A stretch of 64,000 nucleotides of DNA from an uncultured Bacilli bacterium (lineage in GTDB: Bacteria; Bacillota_I; Bacilli_A; RF39; UBA660). A program made the translations under genes and the position numbers. Under the pieces are notes generated by a model. It had not been told where the DNA came from, made no database searches, and saw only the letters and a program-made list of their open reading frames with translations. The stretch covers positions 1 through 64,000 of the forward strand of contig CAJUPN010000004.1 of the NCBI GenBank assembly GCA_910588195.1, read 5' to 3'. Shown here one piece after another: positions 1 through 8,553 of the stretch (within the stretch, counting starts at the first letter, position 1; every line of letters begins with the position of its first letter).

Positions 1-92
1 TAAATAAATTTTATCATTCTTTTTATTTAGTGTGAACTTTAAAGGTATTATAATCAATTATTCTCTTTTTTTCTGCTTTTTTTTCAAACTTA

Positions 93-122
93 TTGACTTA
101 AATTCTCTTATTATTGTATAAT
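93..122 (+). promoter_or_regulatory. Sigma-A type promoter for the GspE/PilB-like gene
   Basis: A -35 box TTGACT at 93-98 and a perfect -10 box TATAAT at 117-122 are 18 bases apart. The expected transcript start is near 129, giving a short leader that holds the AAGGG ribosome binding site at 143-147. The 92 bases before it are AT-rich and show no gene. Confidence 0.75.
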
Positions 123-156
123 TATTATGGAATAAAATAGACAAGGGTTGATTTGT

Positions 157-2883
157 ATGAAAAGTGAGCAAACAAATAATGAAAATACAGATGTATTAGA
201 AACTACTAATGCTCCAGTTGTAGAAACTGAATATGTTGACGAATTTGGTAACCCAATAGATCCGTCTTTAATTGATGAATTTGGTAATTATATTGGAGAT
301 GCAACTGAATATGTTGACGAATTTGGTAACCCAATAGACCCATCTTTAATTGATGAATTTGGTAATTATATTGGAGATGCTCAAGATACTCTTAATTTAG
401 AAACAGATCAAGCCTCAATTGCAGAATCTTTAAGTGAAGCTAGCGAAATAGTTGCATCAGCCTCAGAAAGACAAATGGACGATAAAGAATTAATGCAAGG
501 TATGGTTACATTTGATTATAACAATGTCCCTATTACTGATATCGTTAACTCAATTATTCTAGATGCTATTAATAAAGGTGCATCAGATATTCATTTTGAC
601 CCATTTGATGAAGGAATAAAAATTCGTATAAGAATAGATGGACAATTAAATGATTACTCAATTGTTCCCCTATTTGTAAAAAAGAACATGATTACTCGAG
701 TAAAAATAATTTCAGGAATGAATATTACAGAATCACGTGTGCCACAAGACGGAGCAATAAGAACCGAGCTTGCTAACAAAACTATCGATTTGCGTGTTTC
801 TTGTTTACCAACAAATATGGGCGAAAAAATAGTTGTACGTATAATGGATTACTCAATGAGTGCAGCTGGTATTGAAGCTCTAGATTTTAATAAAAAGAAT
901 CTTGAAAAAGTTAAAAAAATGTTAGAATTACCTAATGGTATTATCCTTGTTACAGGTGCTACTGGATCAGGTAAATCTACAACAGTATATTCCATGCTTC
1001 AAAAATTAAATGTTGAAGGAACTAACTTAATAACAGTAGAAGACCCAATAGAAATGAATATTGGTGGTATAAATCAAGTTCAAGCTGTATCAGAAATCGG
1101 CTTAACATTTGCAACTGTACTACGTTCTATTCTTCGTCAAGACCCTGACGTAATCATGATTGGAGAAATTCGTGATGACGAAACAGCTAGAATTGCTGTT
1201 CGTGCCAGTATCACTGGACATTTAGTATTATCAACAATACATACAAACAATTCTCTTAATACAATTGAACGTTTAACAGATATGTCCGTTGAAAGATATC
1301 TTTTAGGAACTGCCCTATCAGGAATTGTTTCACAAAAATTAGCACGACGTTTATGTGAAAAATGTAAAAAACTAAGACCAACAAATGACTATGAAAAAGA
1401 AATTTTCAAAAAAGTTTTAGAAAAAGATATTGAGGAAATATATGAACCAGTTGGCTGTCCTCATTGTGCAAGAGGATACCGTGGACGTATCGCTATCCAA
1501 GAAGTACTATTATTAAATCAAGCTATTCAAGACGCCATTACCAAAGGAGTAGACAAAAATATCTTAAGAAAGTTAGTTTATGGCGAGAATGGAACAGAAA
1601 CTATGCTTGAAGACGGCTTAGAAAAAGTATTAGAAGGAAAAACATCCTTTGACGAGATTATTAAATTAATCGATTTAGAAGACGATTTGGGAACTGGTAC
1701 ACAATTAGGTCTAACTGATCAAATTGAAGCCTCAAGAATGGAAAATCAATACAATGGACCAATTAATTTAGGTAACAGTCCAATAAATATTAATATTACA
1801 CCAGAATTATTAAATGGACTTAATAATCTAGGTAATCTTATTCCTAAAAATATTCAAGAAGAAAAAACAACTGAAAATAATAATAAAGACGAAGAAATAA
1901 AAATCGTAGAAGAAAAACAAGAAGATAAACCGATTGAAGCTTTAGAAGATGGTCCTGCAATATTATTTGAAAGTCCTACAGTTGCTGAACCAGAAACACT
2001 AAAGACAACTGAAAATCTTGAGGAAATTGAAGAAACAGAATTTATTGAACCAATAGTAGAAGAAAAGGAAGAAATACTAGAAGTTTTAGATGAAAAAGAA
2101 AATGAAATATTACCAGAAGAAATACAAGAACTAGACAACGAAGTATTAGAAACTGAAGAAATATCAACTCTCGAAGTACTAGAAGATAATTCCCCTTCTC
2201 TAGATGAATTAATTAAGAGATTTGAAAATAATTTAAATCAAGTAAATAAGAAAAAATTCATACTTAATACTAAAAAAATAGTAAATGAGCTTAATAAATA
2301 TGACATTCATAATGAATTAGTTATAGATATCGTTAAAAAATACATTGAAGTTATAAAAAACACTACAAAAATTCGAATAACTGATAAGAATGACTTAATA
2401 AACTTGTTTAATCACATTTTTGGAATAAATGAAGAATTAGACGAAATTGATAAATTAACTGAAGAATCTCTTGAAACTATCGACTATCTTGAAACTACAG
2501 CAAATGATATAGGACTTTCAGAAAATGAAATCGATAGTATACTAGGAACAAATCAAGAATCCTTAATCGATGTATCTATCGATCATCCTAAGAATGATTT
2601 AATAATTGAAAAAATAGAACCAACAAAAAAGAAGCAGAAAAAGAAGAATAAATCAAAAAAATCTGAACAAATTAAAGAGATAGAACTTGATAACAATCAC
2701 AACGATATTCAAATAGATATTTTAGATGATTCAATTGAAAAACTTGAAGAACCTGAAGTACCAAATAATGTTGCAGAAATACCTGAAATAACAATAGATG
2801 ATGATGTAGATTTTTCTGCAATAGATGATTCACTAATAAACTCTTTAATTGATAATCTTGGAGATATAAAAGAAGATGAATAA
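157..2883 (+). CDS. GspE/PilB-family type II secretion / type IV pilus assembly ATPase with long acidic C-terminal tail
   Basis: Secretion-superfamily hexameric ATPase that would power pilus or pseudopilus assembly at the inner face of the membrane. Seen about 270-350 codons in: Walker A GATGSGKST, an Asp-box/Walker B region with DPDVIMIGEIRD, the His box STIHTNNS, then a zinc-type tetracysteine (CEKC...CPHC) typical of GspE/PilB. The N-terminus has no MshEN domain but a 26-residue tandem repeat. After about residue 560 the protein continues for about 340 residues of Glu/Asp/Lys-rich, low-complexity sequence not part of the family core, so it is about 900 aa against the usual 500-570. ATG at 157 is chosen because AAGGG (143-147) is well spaced from it; a TTG at 148 in the same frame would abut the SD. 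No GspF, pilin or peptidase gene is in the window, so the pathway (competence, pilus) is inference. Confidence 0.88.
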   Translation: MKSEQTNNENTDVLETTNAPVVETEYVDEFGNPIDPSLIDEFGNYIGDATEYVDEFGNPIDPSLIDEFGNYIGDAQDTLNLETDQASIAESLSEASEIVASASERQMDDKELMQGMVTFDYNNVPITDIVNSIILDAINKGASDIHFDPFDEGIKIRIRIDGQLNDYSIVPLFVKKNMITRVKIISGMNITESRVPQDGAIRTELANKTIDLRVSCLPTNMGEKIVVRIMDYSMSAAGIEALDFNKKNLEKVKKMLELPNGIILVTGATGSGKSTTVYSMLQKLNVEGTNLITVEDPIEMNIGGINQVQAVSEIGLTFATVLRSILRQDPDVIMIGEIRDDETARIAVRASITGHLVLSTIHTNNSLNTIERLTDMSVERYLLGTALSGIVSQKLARRLCEKCKKLRPTNDYEKEIFKKVLEKDIEEIYEPVGCPHCARGYRGRIAIQEVLLLNQAIQDAITKGVDKNILRKLVYGENGTETMLEDGLEKVLEGKTSFDEIIKLIDLEDDLGTGTQLGLTDQIEASRMENQYNGPINLGNSPININITPELLNGLNNLGNLIPKNIQEEKTTENNNKDEEIKIVEEKQEDKPIEALEDGPAILFESPTVAEPETLKTTENLEEIEETEFIEPIVEEKEEILEVLDEKENEILPEEIQELDNEVLETEEISTLEVLEDNSPSLDELIKRFENNLNQVNKKKFILNTKKIVNELNKYDIHNELVIDIVKKYIEVIKNTTKIRITDKNDLINLFNHIFGINEELDEIDKLTEESLETIDYLETTANDIGLSENEIDSILGTNQESLIDVSIDHPKNDLIIEKIEPTKKKQKKKNKSKKSEQIKEIELDNNHNDIQIDILDDSIEKLEEPEVPNNVAEIPEITIDDDVDFSAIDDSLINSLIDNLGDIKEDE
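226..381 (+). repeat. Tandem 78-bp in-frame duplication in the GspE-like gene
   Basis: Two adjacent 78-bp units (226-303 and 304-381) encode the same 26 residues, beginning TEYVDEFGNP and ending FGNYIGDA. They differ at only three positions, all silent (GAT/GAC, CCG/CCA, GCA/GCT). Each unit itself contains two DEFGN half-repeats, so the motif appears four times. Confidence 0.95.
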
Positions 2884-2904
2884 TGACATTCATCTTCTTT
2901 TTTT
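2871..2904 (+). terminator. Rho-independent terminator of the GspE-like gene
   Basis: A perfect 10-bp stem AGAAGATGAA / TTCATCTTCT (2871-2880 and 2889-2898) with an 8-base loop is followed by a run of T. The left arm is coding sequence and the stop codon lies in the loop. Confidence 0.9.
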
Positions 2905-2921
2905 ATAATTTTAAGTAATAA

Positions 2922-2952
2922 AACAAAAAAAGAGATAATTTTTATTATCTCT
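2922..2952 (-). terminator. Rho-independent terminator of rpsB-tsf
   Basis: Read on the minus strand, the stem AGAGATAAT / ATTATCTCT (arms 2944-2952 and 2931-2939) is followed by seven T. It lies just after the tsf stop, back to back with the terminator of the convergent plus-strand gene. Confidence 0.9.
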
Positions 2953-2958
2953 TATCAA

Positions 2959-3831
2959 TTAACCATTAATTTGTTTTGCTACTTCTTCAGCAAAGTTTTC
3001 ACTTCTTTTTTCCATTCCTTCGCCTACTTCATAACGGATCATTGACTTAACTTCTCCACCGTTATTTTTAACATATGTTTCAACGTCAATATCGCCATTT
3101 TTAACAAATTCTTGATGTATTAAGCAATTTTCTTTGTAATATTTTTGAATACGTCCATTAACCATCTTTTCAGCAATATCAGCTGGCTTACCTTCGTTAA
3201 TTGCTTGTTCTTTAAGGATTTCTTTTTCCTTTTCAATAACTTCAGCAGGAACATCTTCCTTCTTTAAGTACTCTGGTTTCATAGCAGCTGCTTGCATAGC
3301 AACATCTTTAGCAACATCTTCATTTGCTCCATTAACTACAACTAAAACAGCAATCTTTCCACCCATATGTAAATAGCTACCAAAATTTTCAGAATCAGTT
3401 TTAGTTATTAGCTCTGCTCTTCTTAAAGAAAGTTTTTCTCCAATCTTAGCAGTTTTAGAAACAATAAACTCAGAAACTGTTTGACCTTCAACTTCTAAAG
3501 AATTAACTTCTTCTAGAGTCTTAGCATCACTTTTTAATACTGCATTACCAATAGCGTCAATCATACCAACAAATTCTTCATTTTTAGTAACAAAATCTGT
3601 TTCACAGTTAACTTCAATAATAACAGCTTTATTTCCTTCTGTATAAATATTAGCTAAACCTTCTGCAGCTATTCTATCAGCCTTTTTAGCAGCTTTAGCA
3701 ATACCCTTTTCTCTTAGCCAGTCAATTGCAGCTTGCATATCTCCATTGCATTCTGTTAATGCCTTTTTGCAATCCATCATACCAGCACCAGTTTGACTTC
3801 TTAATTCATTTACTTCTTTTGCACTTATCAT
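2959..3831 (-). CDS. tsf: Translation elongation factor Ts
   Basis: Guanine-nucleotide exchange factor that recycles EF-Tu-GDP in the cytoplasm. The N-terminal UBA-like segment with TGAGMMDCKKAL and the core motif VNCETDFVTKNEEF are diagnostic, and the length (290 aa) is normal. The start is placed at the ATG at 3831: an upstream in-frame ATG at 3840 directly abuts the GAAAGG ribosome binding site, whereas 3831 lies 9 bases from it and gives the family's usual MISAKEVNELR beginning. It follows rpsB directly and shares its promoter and the terminator at 2922-2952. Confidence 0.97.
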   Translation of the reverse strand: MISAKEVNELRSQTGAGMMDCKKALTECNGDMQAAIDWLREKGIAKAAKKADRIAAEGLANIYTEGNKAVIIEVNCETDFVTKNEEFVGMIDAIGNAVLKSDAKTLEEVNSLEVEGQTVSEFIVSKTAKIGEKLSLRRAELITKTDSENFGSYLHMGGKIAVLVVVNGANEDVAKDVAMQAAAMKPEYLKKEDVPAEVIEKEKEILKEQAINEGKPADIAEKMVNGRIQKYYKENCLIHQEFVKNGDIDVETYVKNNGGEVKSMIRYEVGEGMEKRSENFAEEVAKQING

Positions 3832-3849
3832 ATTACTCATCCTTTCATA

Positions 3850-4773
3850 TTAGCTTAAAGCTATAATTAATTCATCTTTTTTCATTGTTGAGTAACCTTT
3901 TACCCCTGCCTCTTTAGCCATTGCTCTTAAATCAGCAACAGTCTTATCTGATAAGCCATCACTATTTGCAACAACTTCTTCTTTTTCTTCTTCTACAACA
4001 GAAGTTTTTAAAGTTGTTTCTTCTTTTCTAAATTCTTTAGCTTTTATATCCTTCTTTGGTTTTTCTTCTTCTGTTACATAATCTACAACTTCTAAACCTT
4101 TAGCTTCACAGATTGCATTTGTTAATACACCTAAAACAACTTTTACAGATCTAACTGCATCATCATTCCCAGGGATTACATAATCTACATCATCTGGATC
4201 ACAATTTGTATCTACTAAACCAAATACTGGAATATTTAATTTTCTAGCTTCTCTAATTGCATTAATTTCCTTTTTAGGATCAACAATAATTAAAGCATTT
4301 GGAAGTTTTTCCATTGCTCTTACACCACATAAAACTTTATTAAGTTTTTCATATTCTTTCTTAAGACCAATAACTTCCTTCTTAGGTAAAACTTCAAACA
4401 TACCATTTTTCTCCATGTTTTCAATTTCATCTAAACGTCTAATTCTTTTTCTAATAGTTCTAAAATTTGTAAGAGTTCCACCTAGCCATCTTTCTGTTAC
4501 ATAAAAAGATTCACTTCTTGTAGCCTCTTCAATTGAAGCTTCAACTGCTTGTTTCTTAGTTCCTACAAATAAGAAAGAACCACCATTTTCTGCAATTTTC
4601 TTAATTTCTTCATAAGCACGTTCAATACATGCTACAGTCTTTTCAAGATCAATAATATAAATATCATCTCTTGATGTAAAGATGTATTCCTTCATTTTAG
4701 GATTCCATCTCTTAGTTTGATGTCCAAAATGAACACCAGCTTCTAGTAAATAATTCATACCTACTACTGCCAT
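3850..4773 (-). CDS. rpsB: 30S ribosomal protein S2 with C-terminal Rho_N-like extension
   Basis: Structural protein of the small ribosomal subunit. The S2 core is clear (YLLEAGVHFGHQTKRWNPKM at the start, ERWLGGTLTNFRTI, then ALIIVDPKKEINAI and later the VDTNCDPD segment). ATG at 4773 is preceded by AAGGAG 10 bases upstream; the in-frame ATG at 4809 has no such site. Beyond about residue 230 the protein continues with a charged linker and ends in a compact segment SDKTVADLRAMAKEAG-VKGYSTMKKDELIIAL that resembles a Rho N-terminal/SAP-like helical motif. It makes S2 307 aa, longer than the common 230-260. First gene of the rpsB-tsf operon. Confidence 0.97.
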   Translation of the reverse strand: MAVVGMNYLLEAGVHFGHQTKRWNPKMKEYIFTSRDDIYIIDLEKTVACIERAYEEIKKIAENGGSFLFVGTKKQAVEASIEEATRSESFYVTERWLGGTLTNFRTIRKRIRRLDEIENMEKNGMFEVLPKKEVIGLKKEYEKLNKVLCGVRAMEKLPNALIIVDPKKEINAIREARKLNIPVFGLVDTNCDPDDVDYVIPGNDDAVRSVKVVLGVLTNAICEAKGLEVVDYVTEEEKPKKDIKAKEFRKEETTLKTSVVEEEKEEVVANSDGLSDKTVADLRAMAKEAGVKGYSTMKKDELIIALS

Positions 4774-4885
4774 TAAATTCACTCTCCTTTTGTTATTACT
4801 TCCAAGCATCTATTTATATCCAACCAATGGCCACAGGAATATAAAAACAATACTTGTGTTTATTTAGCTATTAAAAGCCAATAAT

Positions 4886-4914
4886 AATATAGCAAAAATA
4901 TGCCTAATATTCAA
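4886..4914 (-). promoter_or_regulatory. Promoter of rpsB-tsf
   Basis: On the minus strand -35 TTGAAT (4914-4909) and -10 TATATT (4891-4886) are 17 bases apart. The predicted start near 4879 leaves a roughly 105-base 5' leader (4774-4879). It is long enough for autoregulation, but I see no convincing conserved hairpin in it. Confidence 0.7.
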
Positions 4915-4990
4915 GACTTTTATACTATTTTATGCACAATAACTAGATAAAATTTCATAAAAATTTAGATATCAAATCATCATTCTTTAT

Positions 4991-5019
4991 TTGAGTTAAA
5001 AGAACATTCATGATAAAAT
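4991..5019 (+). promoter_or_regulatory. Promoter of the transglutaminase-like gene
   Basis: -35 TTGAGT (4991-4996) and -10 TAAAAT (5014-5019) are spaced by exactly 17 bases. The transcript would begin around 5026, only about 15 bases before the chosen ATG at 5041. Confidence 0.65.
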
Positions 5020-5040
5020 TATTAAAGAATGGTGATTACA

Positions 5041-6783
5041 ATGGATATAGAACAAGAAATAGAAAGAATCATATATTCAACAAACAACTTTTGGAGTGAT
5101 TTAGAAAAAGCTCGTTATGTCTATACTGAAGTAGGAAAAATTGTCGAGAAGAATACTGAATTCTTCCTTACTCAAGCACAAAAACTGCAAAGTAATGCCC
5201 TATCGAAAGAAGAAATGGAAAGAATTCACGAAGTAAGTGAAAATATGTTTGAATCAGAAGATTGGTGGCGTATCATATGTAAATCTGGAGCTGCACTATT
5301 AAAAATAATATTTGATAGGCTCAACATAAATTCGCACCTAGTTCGCTCAATAGATTATATGCGTCTAAATCAAGAAGATAAAGTCAAAGTATACCACTGG
5401 ATTATTTCTTTAGATATAGATGGTAAGCATTATGCTTTAACATTATCAAATGATTTACCGAATATAAAAAATGGCTTTGAAACTGAATTTTTTGGAAATA
5501 AATATCCAAAATATAATCCACAAGGTAAAGAACAATATGCTGGAGAAGATTTAGAATTTTCTATCATTCCACCAGAAAAACTAAGAGAAATTGATGAAAA
5601 AATTAATTATGCCAACACTTTCTATAATAATGGTAAAAAAATAATAAAAATTTATAATAGCCAACTTATCAAAAAGATAAATATTGGTTTATTATGTAAT
5701 ACAGATTATTATGAAATGAAAGCAAAAGAATCAGATATTTACAAAAATATATTTATACTTGAAGATGGAAATGGAAACAAAACAAACGCCACTGCCATAC
5801 CACCTAAAATACTTTTTACAGAATATTCTAACCAATTAATTGAAAATGTTTGTAAAGAAGTAGAAAAAAATCTAAAAAATAAACTAGGTTTAGAATTACC
5901 CGCATTAAAACCATCTAATATAGATGAATGGATAAAAAATATGTGTATTTTCCTTAAAGGAGAACTTATAGATACTTATGGACAAGAAAATTCTCATTTA
6001 TTTGAAATACCTAAAAACTTTAATTTTAAAGAATGGCGTTCACGTCAAAAATCCTTAAAATGTCCTTATAAACCATATGATGATAGTTTACAACTATTAG
6101 ATCAAGTATACGCATATGTACAAATTATAAATTCTTTAAATAAACTATATAAAGAAGGAACTCCTCCTCAAGATAAATTAAAAAATATTCGTAAAATAAG
6201 ATCACTTCGTACTGTAATAGCCACTCACTTTTTAAAGGATTTATTTTTGCTTGAAAGGAATAAAGTGATAGTAGATGGACAACCATATGTAAGATCTAAC
6301 TATATTAATGAGAAATTTAAAACTGTTTTCCAATATGTCTTTCAAACAATGGAAGGTCCAAATGATTTTAATAAATTAGGTTATAGTGAACAAATACACA
6401 CCCTAAATAAAATAATTCCCTGCTTTTTTGACGATCTAACAGTTTTAAACTGCGAAAAAGCCGAAGGATACAATTACTTTTATAAACCTGTTCTTAGTAG
6501 AATTAGAATTTATACTTTATATAATAAAGAAACAAAATCTTATGAAATTATCTTTCATATACCAAGTTCTTATGATTTTGAGGATGAGTTTTACTATAAC
6601 TACAATCTGAAAAATAATACATTTAAACAAATAGATATTATAGAAGATGTTTTTAATAATACAAAGTATGAAATAGTAAGTACTTCTTTAAAAGAAAAAC
6701 AAAAACTAAATGATACTGAAGATAATATTTTTGACGAACTTTTAGATTTTGAAAATGAATTACAACAACCTAAAACATTATAA
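5041..6783 (+). CDS. Putative transglutaminase-like (papain-fold) protein of unknown role
   Basis: No named family was recognised over the whole length. The first 140 residues look like a divergent transglutaminase-like core: a helical LEKARYVYTEVGKIV lead-in, a cysteine in RIICKSGAALLK, a histidine in VYHWIISLDIDGKHY and an Asp/Asn in LTLSNDL, which fits the Cys-His-Asp order of that fold. The remaining about 430 residues are charged, without signal peptide or membrane segment, and unassigned. Translation probably starts at 5041, since GGTGAT (5031-5036) is placed as its SD; an ATG at 5029 overlaps the transcript start. Own promoter and own terminator make it monocistronic, divergent from rpsB. 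It could be a protease, cross-linking enzyme or inactive relative. Confidence 0.6.
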   Translation: MDIEQEIERIIYSTNNFWSDLEKARYVYTEVGKIVEKNTEFFLTQAQKLQSNALSKEEMERIHEVSENMFESEDWWRIICKSGAALLKIIFDRLNINSHLVRSIDYMRLNQEDKVKVYHWIISLDIDGKHYALTLSNDLPNIKNGFETEFFGNKYPKYNPQGKEQYAGEDLEFSIIPPEKLREIDEKINYANTFYNNGKKIIKIYNSQLIKKINIGLLCNTDYYEMKAKESDIYKNIFILEDGNGNKTNATAIPPKILFTEYSNQLIENVCKEVEKNLKNKLGLELPALKPSNIDEWIKNMCIFLKGELIDTYGQENSHLFEIPKNFNFKEWRSRQKSLKCPYKPYDDSLQLLDQVYAYVQIINSLNKLYKEGTPPQDKLKNIRKIRSLRTVIATHFLKDLFLLERNKVIVDGQPYVRSNYINEKFKTVFQYVFQTMEGPNDFNKLGYSEQIHTLNKIIPCFFDDLTVLNCEKAEGYNYFYKPVLSRIRIYTLYNKETKSYEIIFHIPSSYDFEDEFYYNYNLKNNTFKQIDIIEDVFNNTKYEIVSTSLKEKQKLNDTEDNIFDELLDFENELQQPKTL

Positions 6784-6805
6784 AAATCACTTATACAAGT
6801 GATTT
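6784..6805. terminator. Bidirectional terminator between converging genes
   Basis: Stem AAATCACTT / AAGTGATTT (6784-6792, 6797-6805) with a 4-base loop is flanked by A and T runs, so it can end transcription of both the plus-strand gene before it and the minus-strand gene ending at 6807. Confidence 0.85.
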
Positions 6806-6806
6806 T

Positions 6807-7268
6807 TTATTTTATGTAATACCTACTACTGGCATTAGCAGAAAGAACACCAGAGGAAATAATTTCTCGATCTTCAGCATCAACTTCATAAAAAGGATTA
6901 CTTCCTGAAGTAACTAATCTTTCATTTGTTAAAGGTAAATCGCCTAAATTAGAAATATCTCTTATCAGTCTAGAATAAGCAAAAGCCTTTTCTCGTCTTT
7001 CATCAAAATCTACAACTTGAGAGTCTGTTTCACAATAATCAATTAAAGAAGTGATAATTTTTTTATAATCACTCGAAAAAACCTCAACTCTCGAACATAT
7101 TTCTTGAGAAAAAAACGAAAAAGCATTTTTAATACGACGCACATTACAAGTACAGTCTTCTCCCATTAACATATGATAATACCTTATCATATCTGTATCA
7201 GAATCTTTAACGGAAAAAACAAAATTTTGATCATTAATTTTATAAAATTTCATTTCTGACTTAACCAT
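6807..7268 (-). CDS. Hypothetical protein (153 aa)
   Basis: Not recognised. A soluble, charged protein without signal peptide or membrane helices, containing a CTCNVRRIKNAFSFF segment with two closely spaced cysteines near residue 40 and further Cys residues (C57 and C75 region), too few and too scattered to call a zinc site. The start ATG follows GAAGAGGCGAG. It has its own consensus-like promoter at 7292-7320 and ends at the shared terminator 6784-6805, so it is expressed alone. Its length and composition support a real gene, but no function can be named. Confidence 0.65.
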   Translation of the reverse strand: MVKSEMKFYKINDQNFVFSVKDSDTDMIRYYHMLMGEDCTCNVRRIKNAFSFFSQEICSRVEVFSSDYKKIITSLIDYCETDSQVVDFDERREKAFAYSRLIRDISNLGDLPLTNERLVTSGSNPFYEVDAEDREIISSGVLSANASSRYYIK

Positions 7269-7291
7269 AAACTCGCCTCTTCTGTGGCATA

Positions 7292-7320
7292 ATTATAATA
7301 TAAAACTTAAAATAATGCAA
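7292..7320 (-). promoter_or_regulatory. Promoter of the 153-aa hypothetical gene
   Basis: Minus-strand -35 TTGCAT (7320-7315), 17-base spacer, perfect -10 TATAAT (7297-7292). The start site would be near 7285, a 16-base leader carrying the ribosome binding site. Confidence 0.75.
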
Positions 7321-7328
7321 ATTTATAC

Positions 7329-7355
7329 AAAAAAACAACCTAAAAAACTAAGTTG
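7329..7355 (-). terminator. Terminator of the M29 aminopeptidase gene
   Basis: Minus-strand stem CAACTTA / TAGGTTG (with one G-T pair; arms 7349-7355 and 7336-7342) is followed by T7. The TAG stop of the gene lies inside the downstream arm. Confidence 0.7.
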
Positions 7356-8530
7356 CCTTTTTCCATAATTATAATTTCTTTATTATCATGTGTAATTCCT
7401 AAAATATTTAAAGAAGCATCACCTATCATAAAATCAACGTGTGTATTGGCATCATTTACCCCAATTTCACGCAAATCATTACCTTTTTTGTCCTCTGCTT
7501 CCTTATTACATTCTGTAAATCCCATACCCAAAGCTAAATGACAAGAAGCATTTTCATCATATAAAGTTTCCTTAAAAATCACTCTTGTATTATTAATAGG
7601 AGAATCAAAAGATACTAAAGCACATTCCCCTAAATAAGCTGAATATTCATCAGTTTCTATAATAGTTTTTAGTAAATCTTTCCCTTTCTTTGCATCATAA
7701 TCAATGACCTTACCTTCCTTAAATTTCAGATAAAAGTCTTCAATTAAAACACCATTATAAAATAAAGGTTTTGTTGAATAGGCAATTCCTTCAGTCTTAT
7801 TATATAAAGGTGATGTAAAAACTTCTTCAGTCGGCAAATTACAAATCTCACCATGGGATCCGTATCCACTGCACCAAATATGTCCTTTTGGTAAATAAAC
7901 CTTTAAATCTGTACCTAAATCATTTCTATAAATTAAATAATCAAAATTATATTCATTCAACTTTTTAGCTCGAGAAGTCATAGTATTTAATTTTTCTATC
8001 CAATCTTGATAAGGATCATTATTATCTTTCACCAAAGAAACTTCAAATATTTTATCCCATAACTCATCTTCACTCATATTAAGCCCTTTAGCCCAATATT
8101 TATTAGGTACACCTGCAATGCACCAATTAAGTTTATCTGTCTCATAAAGATCTCTAAAATATTTTTGTGTTTCTCTCATATGTTTAGACGTATCGCTTAT
8201 CTTCTTAGGATCTATATCATTCATTAAGTCTGGTACCATACTCTGGATAAATAAAAATGCAGCGTCTAACTTAGCATATTTATTAAAAATAGAGGCATCA
8301 AATTCAGGATGTTTGTTAATATTTTCTTGATCCAAATTTTTAAGCAAATCATGTTTCTTAAACGGATCTTTTTCTAAAACATAAACATCTCTTAAATTAT
8401 AACATTCTGCTTCTTTTAAAAGTAACTCTTTAAACTCCCTCAAGAAAGAAGGAAGTTGAATAAAAAGATACTTTTTATCTTCTAATTTAAGAGCTTGTAA
8501 TAAAAGTTTAGCATACTTTTCTTTTTTCAT
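7340..8530 (-). CDS. M29 family aminopeptidase (AmpS/PepS type)
   Basis: Cytoplasmic metallo-aminopeptidase that removes N-terminal residues from peptides, using two metal ions. The M29 signature residues are visible: CNLPTEEVFTSP with its glutamate pair, LGECALVSFDSP, the histidine of ASCHLALGMGF and the metal-binding NTHVDFMIGD near the C-terminus. At 396 aa it is slightly shorter than typical M29 enzymes (about 410). The start is preceded by AAGGTGAT. The downstream neighbour on the transcript is separated by a terminator and a new promoter. The GNAT gene upstream ends only 23 bases before its ATG, so the two may be cotranscribed. Exact substrate preference is not readable. Confidence 0.92.
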   Translation of the reverse strand: MKKEKYAKLLLQALKLEDKKYLFIQLPSFLREFKELLLKEAECYNLRDVYVLEKDPFKKHDLLKNLDQENINKHPEFDASIFNKYAKLDAAFLFIQSMVPDLMNDIDPKKISDTSKHMRETQKYFRDLYETDKLNWCIAGVPNKYWAKGLNMSEDELWDKIFEVSLVKDNNDPYQDWIEKLNTMTSRAKKLNEYNFDYLIYRNDLGTDLKVYLPKGHIWCSGYGSHGEICNLPTEEVFTSPLYNKTEGIAYSTKPLFYNGVLIEDFYLKFKEGKVIDYDAKKGKDLLKTIIETDEYSAYLGECALVSFDSPINNTRVIFKETLYDENASCHLALGMGFTECNKEAEDKKGNDLREIGVNDANTHVDFMIGDASLNILGITHDNKEIIIMEKGNLVF

Positions 8531-8553
8531 ATTATCACCTTATTATTAGTATA

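Noticed and set aside
1854..2138. Minus-strand Ser-rich reading frame (94 aa) inside the GspE-like gene
   Set aside because: It is the antisense shadow of the Glu-rich tail (GAA codons read as TTC/TCT), with no ribosome binding site.
4774..4879. Possible regulatory RNA in the rpsB leader
   Set aside because: The leader is about 105 bases long but I find no stable or familiar hairpin, and I know of no S2 leader motif that it matches.
6807..7268. Membership of the 153-aa protein in the 14141/33903 domain family
   Set aside because: A faint likeness in one helix (IRYYHMLMGE) is too short and the rest does not follow the shared pattern.
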